A stretch of 64,000 nt of DNA from UBA7672 sp030824255 (GTDB taxonomy: Bacteria > Pseudomonadota > Alphaproteobacteria > Caulobacterales > Hyphomonadaceae). The translations under genes were made by a program, and so were the position numbers. Positions within the stretch are counted from its first letter, which is position 1, and every line of letters begins with the position of its first letter. The stretch spans positions 3,038,001-3,102,000 of the forward strand of contig OW818686.1 of NCBI GenBank assembly GCA_942493305.1, written 5' to 3'. Below are positions 1 to 7,895 of the stretch, one piece after another. The notes beneath the pieces were generated by a model that saw only the letters and a program-made list of their open reading frames with translations, was not told the origin of the DNA and ran no database searches.

Positions 1-1935
1 AATGGGATGATCTATCTCTGCACGGCCGGAAACACGCTGATCGCTGTCGACTCCGACACGGGCGAGCAGCGCTGGCGCTATGACACCAAAACCCAGGTGC
101 CGGGCGGGCTGGAGAATGCCTCCACCTTCGCGCGCACATGCCGTGGCGTCGGCTATCACGAGGCCCCCGCCGAATACACCGGTGAGTGCGCCAAGCGCGT
201 CATCACCGGCACAGTGGATGCCCGCCTGATTGCGGTCGACGCGCTCACCGGCCGCCTCTGCGAAAGCTTCGGCTTCAGCGGCGAGGTCAACCTCGTCTCG
301 GGCCTCGGCTATGCGCCGCTCGGCAACTTCATGGTCACGTCCACGCCGCTCATCGCGGGCGACAAGGTGGTCGTCGGCGGCTGGGTGACGGACAACCAGC
401 AGATCGGCAACCCCTCGGGCGTCCTTCGCGCTTATGATGTCACGACCGGCGCTTTCGCCTGGGCGTGGGACATGGGCAATGCGGGCTATCAGGGCCTGCC
501 GGATGAAGGCGGCGAATACACGCGCGGCACGCCGAACGTGTGGTCGAACACCTCCTACGATCCGGTTCTCAACCTAGTTTACGCCCCGACCGGCAACTCC
601 TCGCCGGACTATTTCGACGGCGACCTGCGCTCCAAGGAATCGGAAGAGAACGCCTCGGCTGTTGTGGCTATCGACGCCGCGACGGGTCAGCGTCGCTGGG
701 TCTACCAGACGGTTCACCGCGACATCTGGGATTATGACGTCCCGTCGCAGCCCGTGCTGGTCGATGTCCGCAAGAATGGCCAGGGCGAGCCGATTCCGGC
801 TGTCGCCCAGGCCACGAAGCGCGGCGAGATCTTCCTGCTCGACCGTCGCACCGGCGTTCCGATTTACGACATCCCGGAAATGGCCGTGCCGCAGAACCCC
901 GAAAAGGGCGAGGTCGTCACGGCCACGCAGCCCTTCTCGCCGTTGCCTCACTTCCGCGACGATCGCGTCGAGAAGGATATGTGGGGCATGACGCCGCTCG
1001 ACATGCTCCACTGCCGCATCGAGTTCAAGAAGATGCGCTATGAGGGGCACTTCACGCCTCCCATGCGTGGCGGCGGCGGCTATGGCCAGCGCGAAGACAG
1101 CTGGGGCGGCACGTTCCAGTATCCGGGCAATGCCGGCGGCTTCAACTGGGGCTCGGTGGCGGTGGATGCCGACAACGGCCTGCTGGTTGGCGCGCCGATG
1201 CTGATGGGCAACCGCATCGTCCTCCGCAGCAACGAAGACCGCGCGGCCGACCAGGCCTTCAACGCCGAGCGTCGCGCTGCTGCTGCGCCGCGTGACGAGC
1301 ATGAAGGTCCGGCTGCTCCGCCGGCTGCGGCTCGCGGTGGACGCCAGCAGAGCCCCGAAGCCAAGGCCCATGCCGAACGCTTCGACCAGGACCGCGTCCT
1401 CTATCGCGGCGACACGACGCCCTTCATGTCGGATTGGCGCCTGCCGCTGCCGTGGCTGAAAGACCCGGACAACCAGCTGCTCGGCACCAGCCTGCCGTGC
1501 TTCGAGCCGCCGTTCAGCCAGATCGGCGTTATGGACCTCAACACCAACACGCTGGTGTGGAAACGTCCCCTCGGGTCGATGAAACAGTCGGGTCCTTTCG
1601 GTATGGCAACCGGTCTGCCGTTCATGGTCGGCACGCCTCTGCAGGGCGGCACGATGGCCACGCGTGGCGGTCTGGCCTTCCACGCCGGATCTATGGACGC
1701 AACCTTCCGCGCTTTCGACATCCGCACGGGTGACGTGAAGTGGCAGGTCGATCTGCCGGGCAGCGCCCATTCCTCGCCGATGAGCTATGTCGGCAAGAAC
1801 GGGAAGCAGTACGTGCTGATCACTATCCCGACGCCCACCTGGCGCTACCCGCGCCCTGACCCGGCCGTGCTTGGTCCGCCGTCGCCCGAGGGTGGCTACG
1901 TGATCGCCTACGCGCTGCCGGACGCGGCGAAGTAG
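1..1935 (+). CDS. membrane-bound PQQ-dependent dehydrogenase, glucose/quinate/shikimate type (5' truncated)
   Basis: The reading frame is open from base 1, so this is the C-terminal ~645 residues of a longer gene. It is a quinoprotein beta-propeller that would oxidise a sugar or cyclic polyol in the periplasm and pass electrons to ubiquinone. Visible hallmarks are the blade segment YLCTAGNTLIAVD near the cut end, the HRDIWDYDVPSQP segment carrying the conserved Asp, and TKRGEIFLLDRR carrying the conserved Lys of the E. coli glucose dehydrogenase active site. The usual five N-terminal membrane helices and about 65 residues of the propeller would lie upstream of the window. A Pro/Ala/Arg-rich, low-complexity insertion sits near residues 425-460. 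The exact substrate cannot be told from sequence. A terminator follows at 2016-2047. Confidence 0.93.
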   Translation, partial: NGMIYLCTAGNTLIAVDSDTGEQRWRYDTKTQVPGGLENASTFARTCRGVGYHEAPAEYTGECAKRVITGTVDARLIAVDALTGRLCESFGFSGEVNLVSGLGYAPLGNFMVTSTPLIAGDKVVVGGWVTDNQQIGNPSGVLRAYDVTTGAFAWAWDMGNAGYQGLPDEGGEYTRGTPNVWSNTSYDPVLNLVYAPTGNSSPDYFDGDLRSKESEENASAVVAIDAATGQRRWVYQTVHRDIWDYDVPSQPVLVDVRKNGQGEPIPAVAQATKRGEIFLLDRRTGVPIYDIPEMAVPQNPEKGEVVTATQPFSPLPHFRDDRVEKDMWGMTPLDMLHCRIEFKKMRYEGHFTPPMRGGGGYGQREDSWGGTFQYPGNAGGFNWGSVAVDADNGLLVGAPMLMGNRIVLRSNEDRAADQAFNAERRAAAAPRDEHEGPAAPPAAARGGRQQSPEAKAHAERFDQDRVLYRGDTTPFMSDWRLPLPWLKDPDNQLLGTSLPCFEPPFSQIGVMDLNTNTLVWKRPLGSMKQSGPFGMATGLPFMVGTPLQGGTMATRGGLAFHAGSMDATFRAFDIRTGDVKWQVDLPGSAHSSPMSYVGKNGKQYVLITIPTPTWRYPRPDPAVLGPPSPEGGYVIAYALPDAAK

Positions 1936-2015
1936 GACAGTCGTCAGGCCGGTCTGGGGCAAGCCTCAGACCGGCAGGCGGCCCCGGACAGGCCCACCAA
2001 TCAGGCAGACAAAAC

Positions 2016-2047
2016 AAAAAGGCCCGGAGCATCGCTCCGGGCCTTTT
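2016..2047. terminator. bidirectional rho-independent terminator
   Basis: A perfect 10-bp stem (2021-2030 with 2034-2043, loop ATC) has an A-run on its left (2016-2020) and a T-run on its right (2044-2047). It can therefore end transcription from both sides, between the converging PQQ dehydrogenase gene and rpmG. Confidence 0.9.
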
Positions 2048-2070
2048 GAACTCCTGCGATCCAGGATGGC

Positions 2071-2238
2071 TTACTTGATCTTGCCTTCTTTGAAGTCGAC
2101 GTGCTTGCGAACGACCGGGTCGTACTTCTTCAGGACGAGCTTCTCGGTCTGCGTGCGGGGGTTCTTCTTCGTGACGTAGAAGAAGCCCGTGTCGGCCGAC
2201 GAGTTCAGGCGGATCTTGATGGTGGTCGGCTTGGCCAT
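2071..2238 (-). CDS. rpmG: 50S ribosomal protein L33
   Basis: This 55-residue protein starts MAKPTTIKIRLNSSADTGFFYV and ends HVDFKEGKIK, the length and pattern of bacterial L33 in the large ribosomal subunit. It contains no CXXC pairs, so it is the zinc-independent (C-minus) form. The open frame extends upstream to 2316, but the ATG at 2238 gives the universal L33 N-terminus and is the start chosen. It shares the terminator at 2016-2047. rpmG lies near rnr and topA in many alphaproteobacteria, which fits the neighbourhood here. Confidence 0.97.
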   Translation of the reverse strand: MAKPTTIKIRLNSSADTGFFYVTKKNPRTQTEKLVLKKYDPVVRKHVDFKEGKIK

Positions 2239-2382
2239 GGTCGTTCTCGAACTGGTCTGTGTAACGGGTGGGAAATTCGGAAGCGTGCTTAGACAGGCGC
2301 GGGCGTCCGAAGTCAAGCCGGAGTCTGTGGACTCGGGTTAAAACATTGGAAACAATGATTTTATCTCAAGGCGGGGCAGGGG

Positions 2383-3678
2383 ATGCGCGTACTGGTTCTG
2401 GGCGGATACGGCCTCATCGGGCTGGAAATCATGCGGGCGCTGGCCCTCGCCGGACACAAGCCTGTCGGATTCGGCCGTTCGCCGGAGACTGGGCGGCGGC
2501 TGGCGCCCGGCCTGAGCTGGAATCACGGAGACCTGCGCCGGATGCTCCGCGCGGAGGACTGGAACAGCCATCTGTTACCTATCGACGCCGTGGTAAACGC
2601 CGCGGGCGCCCTGCAGGATGGCCCGAAGGACGATCTGAGGGCAGTCCACGACATGGCAATCCAAGCGCTTGTCGCCGAATGCGAGCGGCGGGGCGTGAAG
2701 CACTTCGTGCAGGTCTCAGCGCCCGGCGCGACGCTGGAGGCGACTACGGCCTTTCTGTCGACCAAGGCGGCCGGTGACGCCGCCGTGCGGGCGAGCAATC
2801 TCGACTGGACGATCCTGAAGCCCGGCCTTGTCATCGCGGCGGGGTCCTATGGCGGTACGACGCTGTTGCGGATGCTGGCCGCCTTCCCGCTGGTCCAGCC
2901 CATCTTCATGCAGCACGCGAAGATGCAGACCGTCAGCGGGGCGGACGTAGCCCGCGCCGTCTGCGTTGTGCTCGCCGGCGACGTCCCATCGCGTCGCGAC
3001 TACGATCTCGTCGAAGACGAGCCTCATGCACTGGGTGAGGTTCTGAAGGCCATGCGGCGGTGGACGGGGCGCGACGATGCGCTGTGGCGCGTGCCTCTGC
3101 CGAAATGGTTGGGCTATGCGCTCGGCCGTCTCGCCGATCTCGCCGGCTGGCTCGGTTGGCGCTCGCCCTTGCGCACGACCGCGCTGCGAGCGCTTGAGGC
3201 AGGCGTGACGGGCGATCCCACAGCGTGGCGCGACGCGGGAGGCTTCCCTCTCAAAACACTCGAGGAGACCCTGCTCGCGCTTCCCGCTGGCGCGCAGGAG
3301 CGCACATTTGGCCGCGCGCAACTGGTTTTCCCGATCCTCCTGCTCACCCTGTCCGGTTTCTGGATCGCCAGCGGGCTCATTGGTTTATGGCAGCGCGAAG
3401 TGGCGGAGGGCGTCATCGTATTCCGCACGGGTGAGCAGGCTGCCGACTGGTTTGTAAGCGCCGGTATCCTGGCCGACCTTGCCATCGGCTTCGGCCTGCT
3501 GTGGCGCAGATGGGTGAGGCCAGCCGCGTGGGCGTCGATCGTCGTGTCGCTCGGCTATCTCGTCGGCGGCACGATCCTGGCACCCGGCATCTGGGCTGAT
3601 CCGCTGGGGCCATACGTGAAGGTCTTCCCGGCCATTGCGCTTGCGCTCGCCGTTGCCGCACTGATGGAGGAACGCTGA
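2383..3678 (+). CDS. SDR-family NAD(P)-binding protein with C-terminal DoxX-like membrane domain
   Basis: This 431-residue protein has two parts. Residues 1-~300 are an atypical short-chain dehydrogenase/NmrA-like Rossmann domain, beginning MRVLVLGGYGLIGLEI with the GGxGxxG dinucleotide motif; the Tyr-x3-Lys pair is not evident. Residues ~310-430 hold about four hydrophobic helices of the DoxX-like type (for example FPILLLTLSGFWIASG and ILADLAIGFGLLW). Such fusions are known in Proteobacteria, but their substrate is not established. The TGA stop overlaps the ATG of the next gene by one base, so the two are translationally coupled. A small hairpin (CATTG GAAA CAATG, near 2343-2356) lies just upstream of the start. 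Confidence 0.87.
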   Translation: MRVLVLGGYGLIGLEIMRALALAGHKPVGFGRSPETGRRLAPGLSWNHGDLRRMLRAEDWNSHLLPIDAVVNAAGALQDGPKDDLRAVHDMAIQALVAECERRGVKHFVQVSAPGATLEATTAFLSTKAAGDAAVRASNLDWTILKPGLVIAAGSYGGTTLLRMLAAFPLVQPIFMQHAKMQTVSGADVARAVCVVLAGDVPSRRDYDLVEDEPHALGEVLKAMRRWTGRDDALWRVPLPKWLGYALGRLADLAGWLGWRSPLRTTALRALEAGVTGDPTAWRDAGGFPLKTLEETLLALPAGAQERTFGRAQLVFPILLLTLSGFWIASGLIGLWQREVAEGVIVFRTGEQAADWFVSAGILADLAIGFGLLWRRWVRPAAWASIVVSLGYLVGGTILAPGIWADPLGPYVKVFPAIALALAVAALMEER

Positions 3679-4157
3679 TGGAGTGGATCCACCTGCTTCG
3701 CTGGGCGCATGTCATCGGCGCCTGTGTCCTGCTGGGCACGGGTGCGGGCATCGCCTTCTTCATGGTGATGGCCCAGCGCACGAAAGACACCCGCGTGATC
3801 GCGCATGTCGCTGGAACTGTGGTGATCGCTGATTGGCTGTTCACCGCCACTGCCGTTGTCTTGCAGCCCATCACCGGCGCGTTGCTGGCCATGGAGATCG
3901 GCTGGCGAATGAGCGAAGGGTGGATCGTCGCCTCTCTCGGCCTCTACGTCCTTGTCGGCGTGTTCTGGCTTCCGGTGGTCTGGATCCAGCATCAGTTGCG
4001 TGACATGGCGCGAACTGCGTCTGCCTCTGGCGAGGCCCTGCCGGAACGCTATCACAGGCTCTATCGGATCTGGTTCGTGGCTGGCTTCCCGGCCTTCATC
4101 GCCGCCCTGGCGATTGTCTGGCTGATGGTGACGCGACCCGTGGGATTGTTCGGTTAG
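3678..4157 (+). CDS. DUF2269-family integral membrane protein
   Basis: The 159-residue product has four predicted transmembrane helices and begins MEWIHLLRWAHVIGACVLLG, the usual opening of DUF2269 proteins. A conserved Trp-Ala-His lies in helix 1. Its start overlaps the stop of the SDR/DoxX gene by one base, so the pair forms an operon and probably acts together in the inner membrane. The family's biochemical role is not known. Confidence 0.86.
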   Translation: MEWIHLLRWAHVIGACVLLGTGAGIAFFMVMAQRTKDTRVIAHVAGTVVIADWLFTATAVVLQPITGALLAMEIGWRMSEGWIVASLGLYVLVGVFWLPVVWIQHQLRDMARTASASGEALPERYHRLYRIWFVAGFPAFIAALAIVWLMVTRPVGLFG

Positions 4158-4165
4158 GGGACGAT

Positions 4166-4702
4166 TTGGCTTTCTCGAAGGAAATACGCGCGGCGAAAGC
4201 CAGCGGCCAGCTTGTGCAAGTCGTGCGCGATGCGTTCGATGAGGAAGGCAACATCGGCTACATCGTGGCGACCGGTCGCTCCTATTTCGTGATGGAGCTG
4301 GTGCTGCGCAACGCTCGCTTCGATGGCATGGCCTGTATGCGCTATGCGGACGTCACCGGCGTTGCGCCCGCAGAGCACGCCGAGTTCCTGGAGCGTGCGC
4401 TGGAGGCCCGTGGGGCCGTCCGCGCGACGCAGGCGCCGGTGGACCTCACTTCGCTCCAGACCATCATCGAAAGCTCTGCCAAGGCCTTTCCCGTCATCAC
4501 CCTGCACGTGCCATCCGAAGAGATGCGCTACGAGTGTTTCATAGGGAAGGTGGTCGAGATTGGCGCCGAGGCCGTTGATCTTGCTCACATCACGCGCGAT
4601 GGCGAATGGGAGGAATGGCTGCGCGAGGTCCCGTATACGGAGATCATGCGCGTGGATTTCGGCGGCGATTACGAAGAGGCGCTGTTTCTGGCTGTCATCT
4701 AG
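4166..4702 (+). CDS. conserved hypothetical protein, TTG start
   Basis: This 178-residue soluble protein is acidic and has no recognised domain or signal peptide. TTG at 4166 is the likely start: it lies eight bases after the upstream stop, is preceded by the AG-rich AGGGGAC, and no ATG occurs until residue 43. It probably belongs to the 2383-4157 operon. Its last codons overlap, by four bases and on the opposite strand, the end of the NUDIX gene. I do not recognise its function. Confidence 0.7.
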   Translation: MAFSKEIRAAKASGQLVQVVRDAFDEEGNIGYIVATGRSYFVMELVLRNARFDGMACMRYADVTGVAPAEHAEFLERALEARGAVRATQAPVDLTSLQTIIESSAKAFPVITLHVPSEEMRYECFIGKVVEIGAEAVDLAHITRDGEWEEWLREVPYTEIMRVDFGGDYEEALFLAVI

Positions 4703-5478
4703 CCGATGCGCTCGCGCACATGGCCAGCCTGCGTCCAGTAGAGATGGAAGGGGCGTTCCTCGCTCTTCCCAACCAGCCGCGCTTCAACTTCAGAGATAAC
4801 GAAGCGGGTGACATTCGGCAGGTCCAGCTCCGCCGCTTCGGCGAGCGTGAACCAGCGCAGGTCCGCCAACTCGCGGCTGTCCGCCGGCGCGCGATCATCC
4901 ACCAGCGCCTCGTCAGCATTTGCCATGAAGAAGCGTGCGTCGAACCGCTTGTGGCGCATCGGCGGGGTGATGGCCCGGCCGACAAAGCGGAAGCCAGCGA
5001 GGGATGGCGCCACCCCATGCCCGTAATAGTCCGCCCACGACGCTGGAACGCCGGCGACGTCCTTGGCGCTGTGGCCCACCAGCAGCCCTGTTTCCTCGAA
5101 CATCTCGCGCACCGCCGTGAGCGGGAAGGCGCGAACCGCCCGTGCCGCGCCGATCTCCAGCATGCGCTGTTCCTCGGCTGCCAGTTCGGAGAGGGACGGC
5201 GCCAGTTCGTCCTCCTCATCCACACGGCCGCCGGGGAAGACGTACTTGTTCGGCATGAAGTCGTGGCCGGATGAGCGGCATCCCATCAGGATGCGCGGGC
5301 CATCGGCCGTGAAACGATAGAGGATCAGCGTCGCCGCATCGCGCGGAACAGCGGGGTCGGCGACCAGGTTTGCCGGGTCTTCCCGCAGCAGGTCATCCTC
5401 GCTCAGGCTTTTCGCTGCGGCAGCTTTCGCGGCCGCCACCTGTGCGGGATCGTCATCGGGATCGAAGGCGCTGGTCAT
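4699..5478 (-). CDS. NUDIX hydrolase, NUDT19-like with split Nudix box
   Basis: This 259-residue protein would hydrolyse a nucleoside diphosphate linked to another moiety, perhaps a CoA derivative. The N-terminal part of the Nudix box (FPGGRVDEEDE, around residue 88) is separated by a roughly 35-residue insertion from its catalytic part AVREMFEETGLLVG, which keeps the metal-binding REXXEE core. Such an insertion is a feature of the NUDT19/RP2p branch. An Asp/Ala-rich N-terminus of about 40 residues precedes the domain. Its gene end overlaps the convergent gene by four bases. The substrate is inferred only from family likeness. Confidence 0.85.
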   Translation of the reverse strand: MTSAFDPDDDPAQVAAAKAAAAKSLSEDDLLREDPANLVADPAVPRDAATLILYRFTADGPRILMGCRSSGHDFMPNKYVFPGGRVDEEDELAPSLSELAAEEQRMLEIGAARAVRAFPLTAVREMFEETGLLVGHSAKDVAGVPASWADYYGHGVAPSLAGFRFVGRAITPPMRHKRFDARFFMANADEALVDDRAPADSRELADLRWFTLAEAAELDLPNVTRFVISEVEARLVGKSEERPFHLYWTQAGHVRERIG

Positions 5479-5543
5479 CTGTCGCAGCGTTGGACCAGAG
5501 GCGGGCGGCGGTCAACGGGCGGTGGGAGAGGCCCCTTCCTCGC

Positions 5544-7895
5544 CTACCGGCCCTTTTTCTTCTTGTTCTTGCCGTAGCTAGCCTGCCCGCCGCCGCCCGG
5601 ACCTTTCTTGGTCGAATGCCGGATGTTTGGCGGACGACCGCCGCCGTCAGTCGGGCGTTTCCGCGCGGGCCCGCTGCGCGGTCCGCGATATTCTGCATCG
5701 CGGGTAGGTGGTTTCAGATCCGTACGGCGAGGCTTGGGCGGAGACTGGATGGAGAACAGCAGACCGCCGGTAACCGGCGCCGTCTCCATCAGCTTCACCT
5801 GTACCGTCATCCCCATCTCGTAGCGAAGGCCAGATCGTTGGGCGACCATGGCAGCGCTGGCCTCGTCATGGATCCAGTATTCTTCGGACAGGCGGGATGC
5901 CGGAACAAAACCATCAGCGCCATTCTCGGCGAGACGCACGAACAGGCCGGCGCGGTTAACGCCCGCAATTCGGCCGTCGAAGATCGCACCGACGCGGTCG
6001 GCCATGTAGATCGCGAGATAGCGATCCGTGGCCTCGCGCTCGGCCGCCATGGATCGGCGCTCCGTCATGGTGACATGCTCGGCCATCTCTTCGAGACGCA
6101 CCGCATCCTGATCGTTCATGCCGTCCGGTCCGAGCCCCAGCGCGCGGATAAGCGCGCGGTGAACGATGAGATCTGAATAGCGGCGGATGGGCGAGGTGAA
6201 GTGCGCATACTTCGTGAGGTTCAGGCCAAAGTGGCCGAGGTTTTCGTCCGCGTAGCGCGCCTGCGCCTGCGTGCGCAGCACCATCTCGTTGACCAGCGGC
6301 TCGTTCTCCGAACCCTTCACGTCACCCAGAAGCTTGTTGAAACGCGCGCCCGTGATCGTCTCGCCGCGCGTCCATTTCAGACCGATGGTCGGCAGGAAGG
6401 TGGCGAGTGTGTTGACCTTCTCTTCGCTCGGCTCCTCGTGCACGCGATAGACCAGCGGCGTACGCTTGGATTCCAGCGTCTCGGCAGCGCAAACGTTCGC
6501 CTGGATCATGAACTCCTCGATCAGGCGGTGAGCATCGAAACGCTCACGCAGGCTGATCGACGCGATCTTGCCATCTTCGCCGATGCGCACGCGGCGCTCC
6601 GGGAGGTCGAGGTCCAGCGGCGCGCGGCTGTTGCGCGCCTGGGAGACTGCGCGGTAGGCCGCCCATAGAGGCTTCAGCACACCTTCCAGCAAAGGCCCCG
6701 TCTTGTCGTCGGGATTGCCGTCGATCGCATTTTGCGCCTGGCCGTAGGACAGCTTCGCGGCGGAACGCATCTTGCCCCGGATGAAACGGTGCTTTGTCTT
6801 GTGGCCGCCAGCGTTGAAGAAAATCTCGACCGCAAACGTCTCGCGAAGCTCGCCCTCACGAAGCGAACAGAGATCCGCCGAAAGATGCTCCGGCAGCATG
6901 GGCGACACGCGATCCGGGAAGTAGGTCGAGTTGCCGCGACGATATGCTTCGCGGTCCAGCGCAGAGCCGACCCGCACATAGGCTGCGACATCGGCGATGG
7001 CGATGATGACACGCCAGCCGCCATGGCCATCGGCTTCGGCATAGACAGCGTCGTCATGGTCGCGCGCGTCTTCCGGGTCGATGGTGATCAGCGGAATGCG
7101 CGTAAGGTCTTCGCGCGGCGATTGCGCGGGTTTGGCCTTGCTGGCCTCCTCGATCACCTGCTCGGGGAATTCGTCCGGCACGCCATGGGTGTGCATCGCG
7201 ATGATGGAAGCCGCGCGGGGATCGTCCAGACGCCCCAGCACTTCCACAACGCTGGCGCGACGCGGGCCATAGCCGCGCGCAGGACGCGCCTGAATGCGCA
7301 CGAGATCGCCATCGCGCGCGTCACGCGCATCGGCTTTCTCGACGATGAACTCGGATTTTTCCTTGCGGGAGGTCGGCTCCACCGTGCCGCCATGGCGGTT
7401 GGCGCGATAGACGCCGATCAGTGACGTTTCCGGCAGGGCGTCGATTTTCTTGATGGCGCGTGCACGCCAGATGCCGTCACGGCCCTTTTCGATCTTGCAA
7501 AGCGCGCGCTCGCCGACGCCCAGCGCCAGCGGGCGTCCGCCCTTGCGATGGTTCGCGCCGGATGGGCCCGCAAACATGATGTCCGGTCCGAACGGGCCTT
7601 CCTTGCCCATGGCGCGGCCGATCAGCTCGCCATCGCGGTCGACGCGCTCGAAGCGCACGATGCTGGTCGGCGGCGGCATTTCGGCTGGCGAGAACGCGCG
7701 TTTGCCGGTGCGCACCAGCGCGCCTTCCGCTTCCAGCTCATTAAGGATGCGGCGCAGCTCGGGCTTGTGCTCGGTTGCAACATCCAGCCCGCGCGCGATG
7801 TCGCGCTTCGCGCCGAGTTGAGGGTTCTTCTCGAGATAGTCGAGGACCATCTCGCGCGTTGGCGGTGCGGTGTTGTCGCGCGGCGGCCGGCTCAT
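5544..7895 (-). CDS. rnr: ribonuclease R
   Basis: This 783-residue 3'-5' hydrolytic exoribonuclease degrades structured RNA and takes part in rRNA and mRNA turnover. In order it shows an N-terminal winged-helix region (about 1-75), cold-shock/OB domains, the RNB catalytic domain whose signature ITIDPEDARDHDDAVY lies near residues 272-288 with its metal-binding Asp cluster, an S1 domain (about 625-710) and a basic tail ending NKKKKGR. Its ATG overlaps the topA stop codon in an ATGA arrangement, so topA and rnr are coupled. Length and domain order are normal for the family. Confidence 0.96.
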   Translation of the reverse strand: MSRPPRDNTAPPTREMVLDYLEKNPQLGAKRDIARGLDVATEHKPELRRILNELEAEGALVRTGKRAFSPAEMPPPTSIVRFERVDRDGELIGRAMGKEGPFGPDIMFAGPSGANHRKGGRPLALGVGERALCKIEKGRDGIWRARAIKKIDALPETSLIGVYRANRHGGTVEPTSRKEKSEFIVEKADARDARDGDLVRIQARPARGYGPRRASVVEVLGRLDDPRAASIIAMHTHGVPDEFPEQVIEEASKAKPAQSPREDLTRIPLITIDPEDARDHDDAVYAEADGHGGWRVIIAIADVAAYVRVGSALDREAYRRGNSTYFPDRVSPMLPEHLSADLCSLREGELRETFAVEIFFNAGGHKTKHRFIRGKMRSAAKLSYGQAQNAIDGNPDDKTGPLLEGVLKPLWAAYRAVSQARNSRAPLDLDLPERRVRIGEDGKIASISLRERFDAHRLIEEFMIQANVCAAETLESKRTPLVYRVHEEPSEEKVNTLATFLPTIGLKWTRGETITGARFNKLLGDVKGSENEPLVNEMVLRTQAQARYADENLGHFGLNLTKYAHFTSPIRRYSDLIVHRALIRALGLGPDGMNDQDAVRLEEMAEHVTMTERRSMAAEREATDRYLAIYMADRVGAIFDGRIAGVNRAGLFVRLAENGADGFVPASRLSEEYWIHDEASAAMVAQRSGLRYEMGMTVQVKLMETAPVTGGLLFSIQSPPKPRRTDLKPPTRDAEYRGPRSGPARKRPTDGGGRPPNIRHSTKKGPGGGGQASYGKNKKKKGR

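Noticed and set aside
574..1962. 462-residue minus-strand frame over the PQQ dehydrogenase gene
   Set aside because: It is antisense to a clearly conserved protein and has His/Arg-rich composition typical of GC-rich shadow frames.
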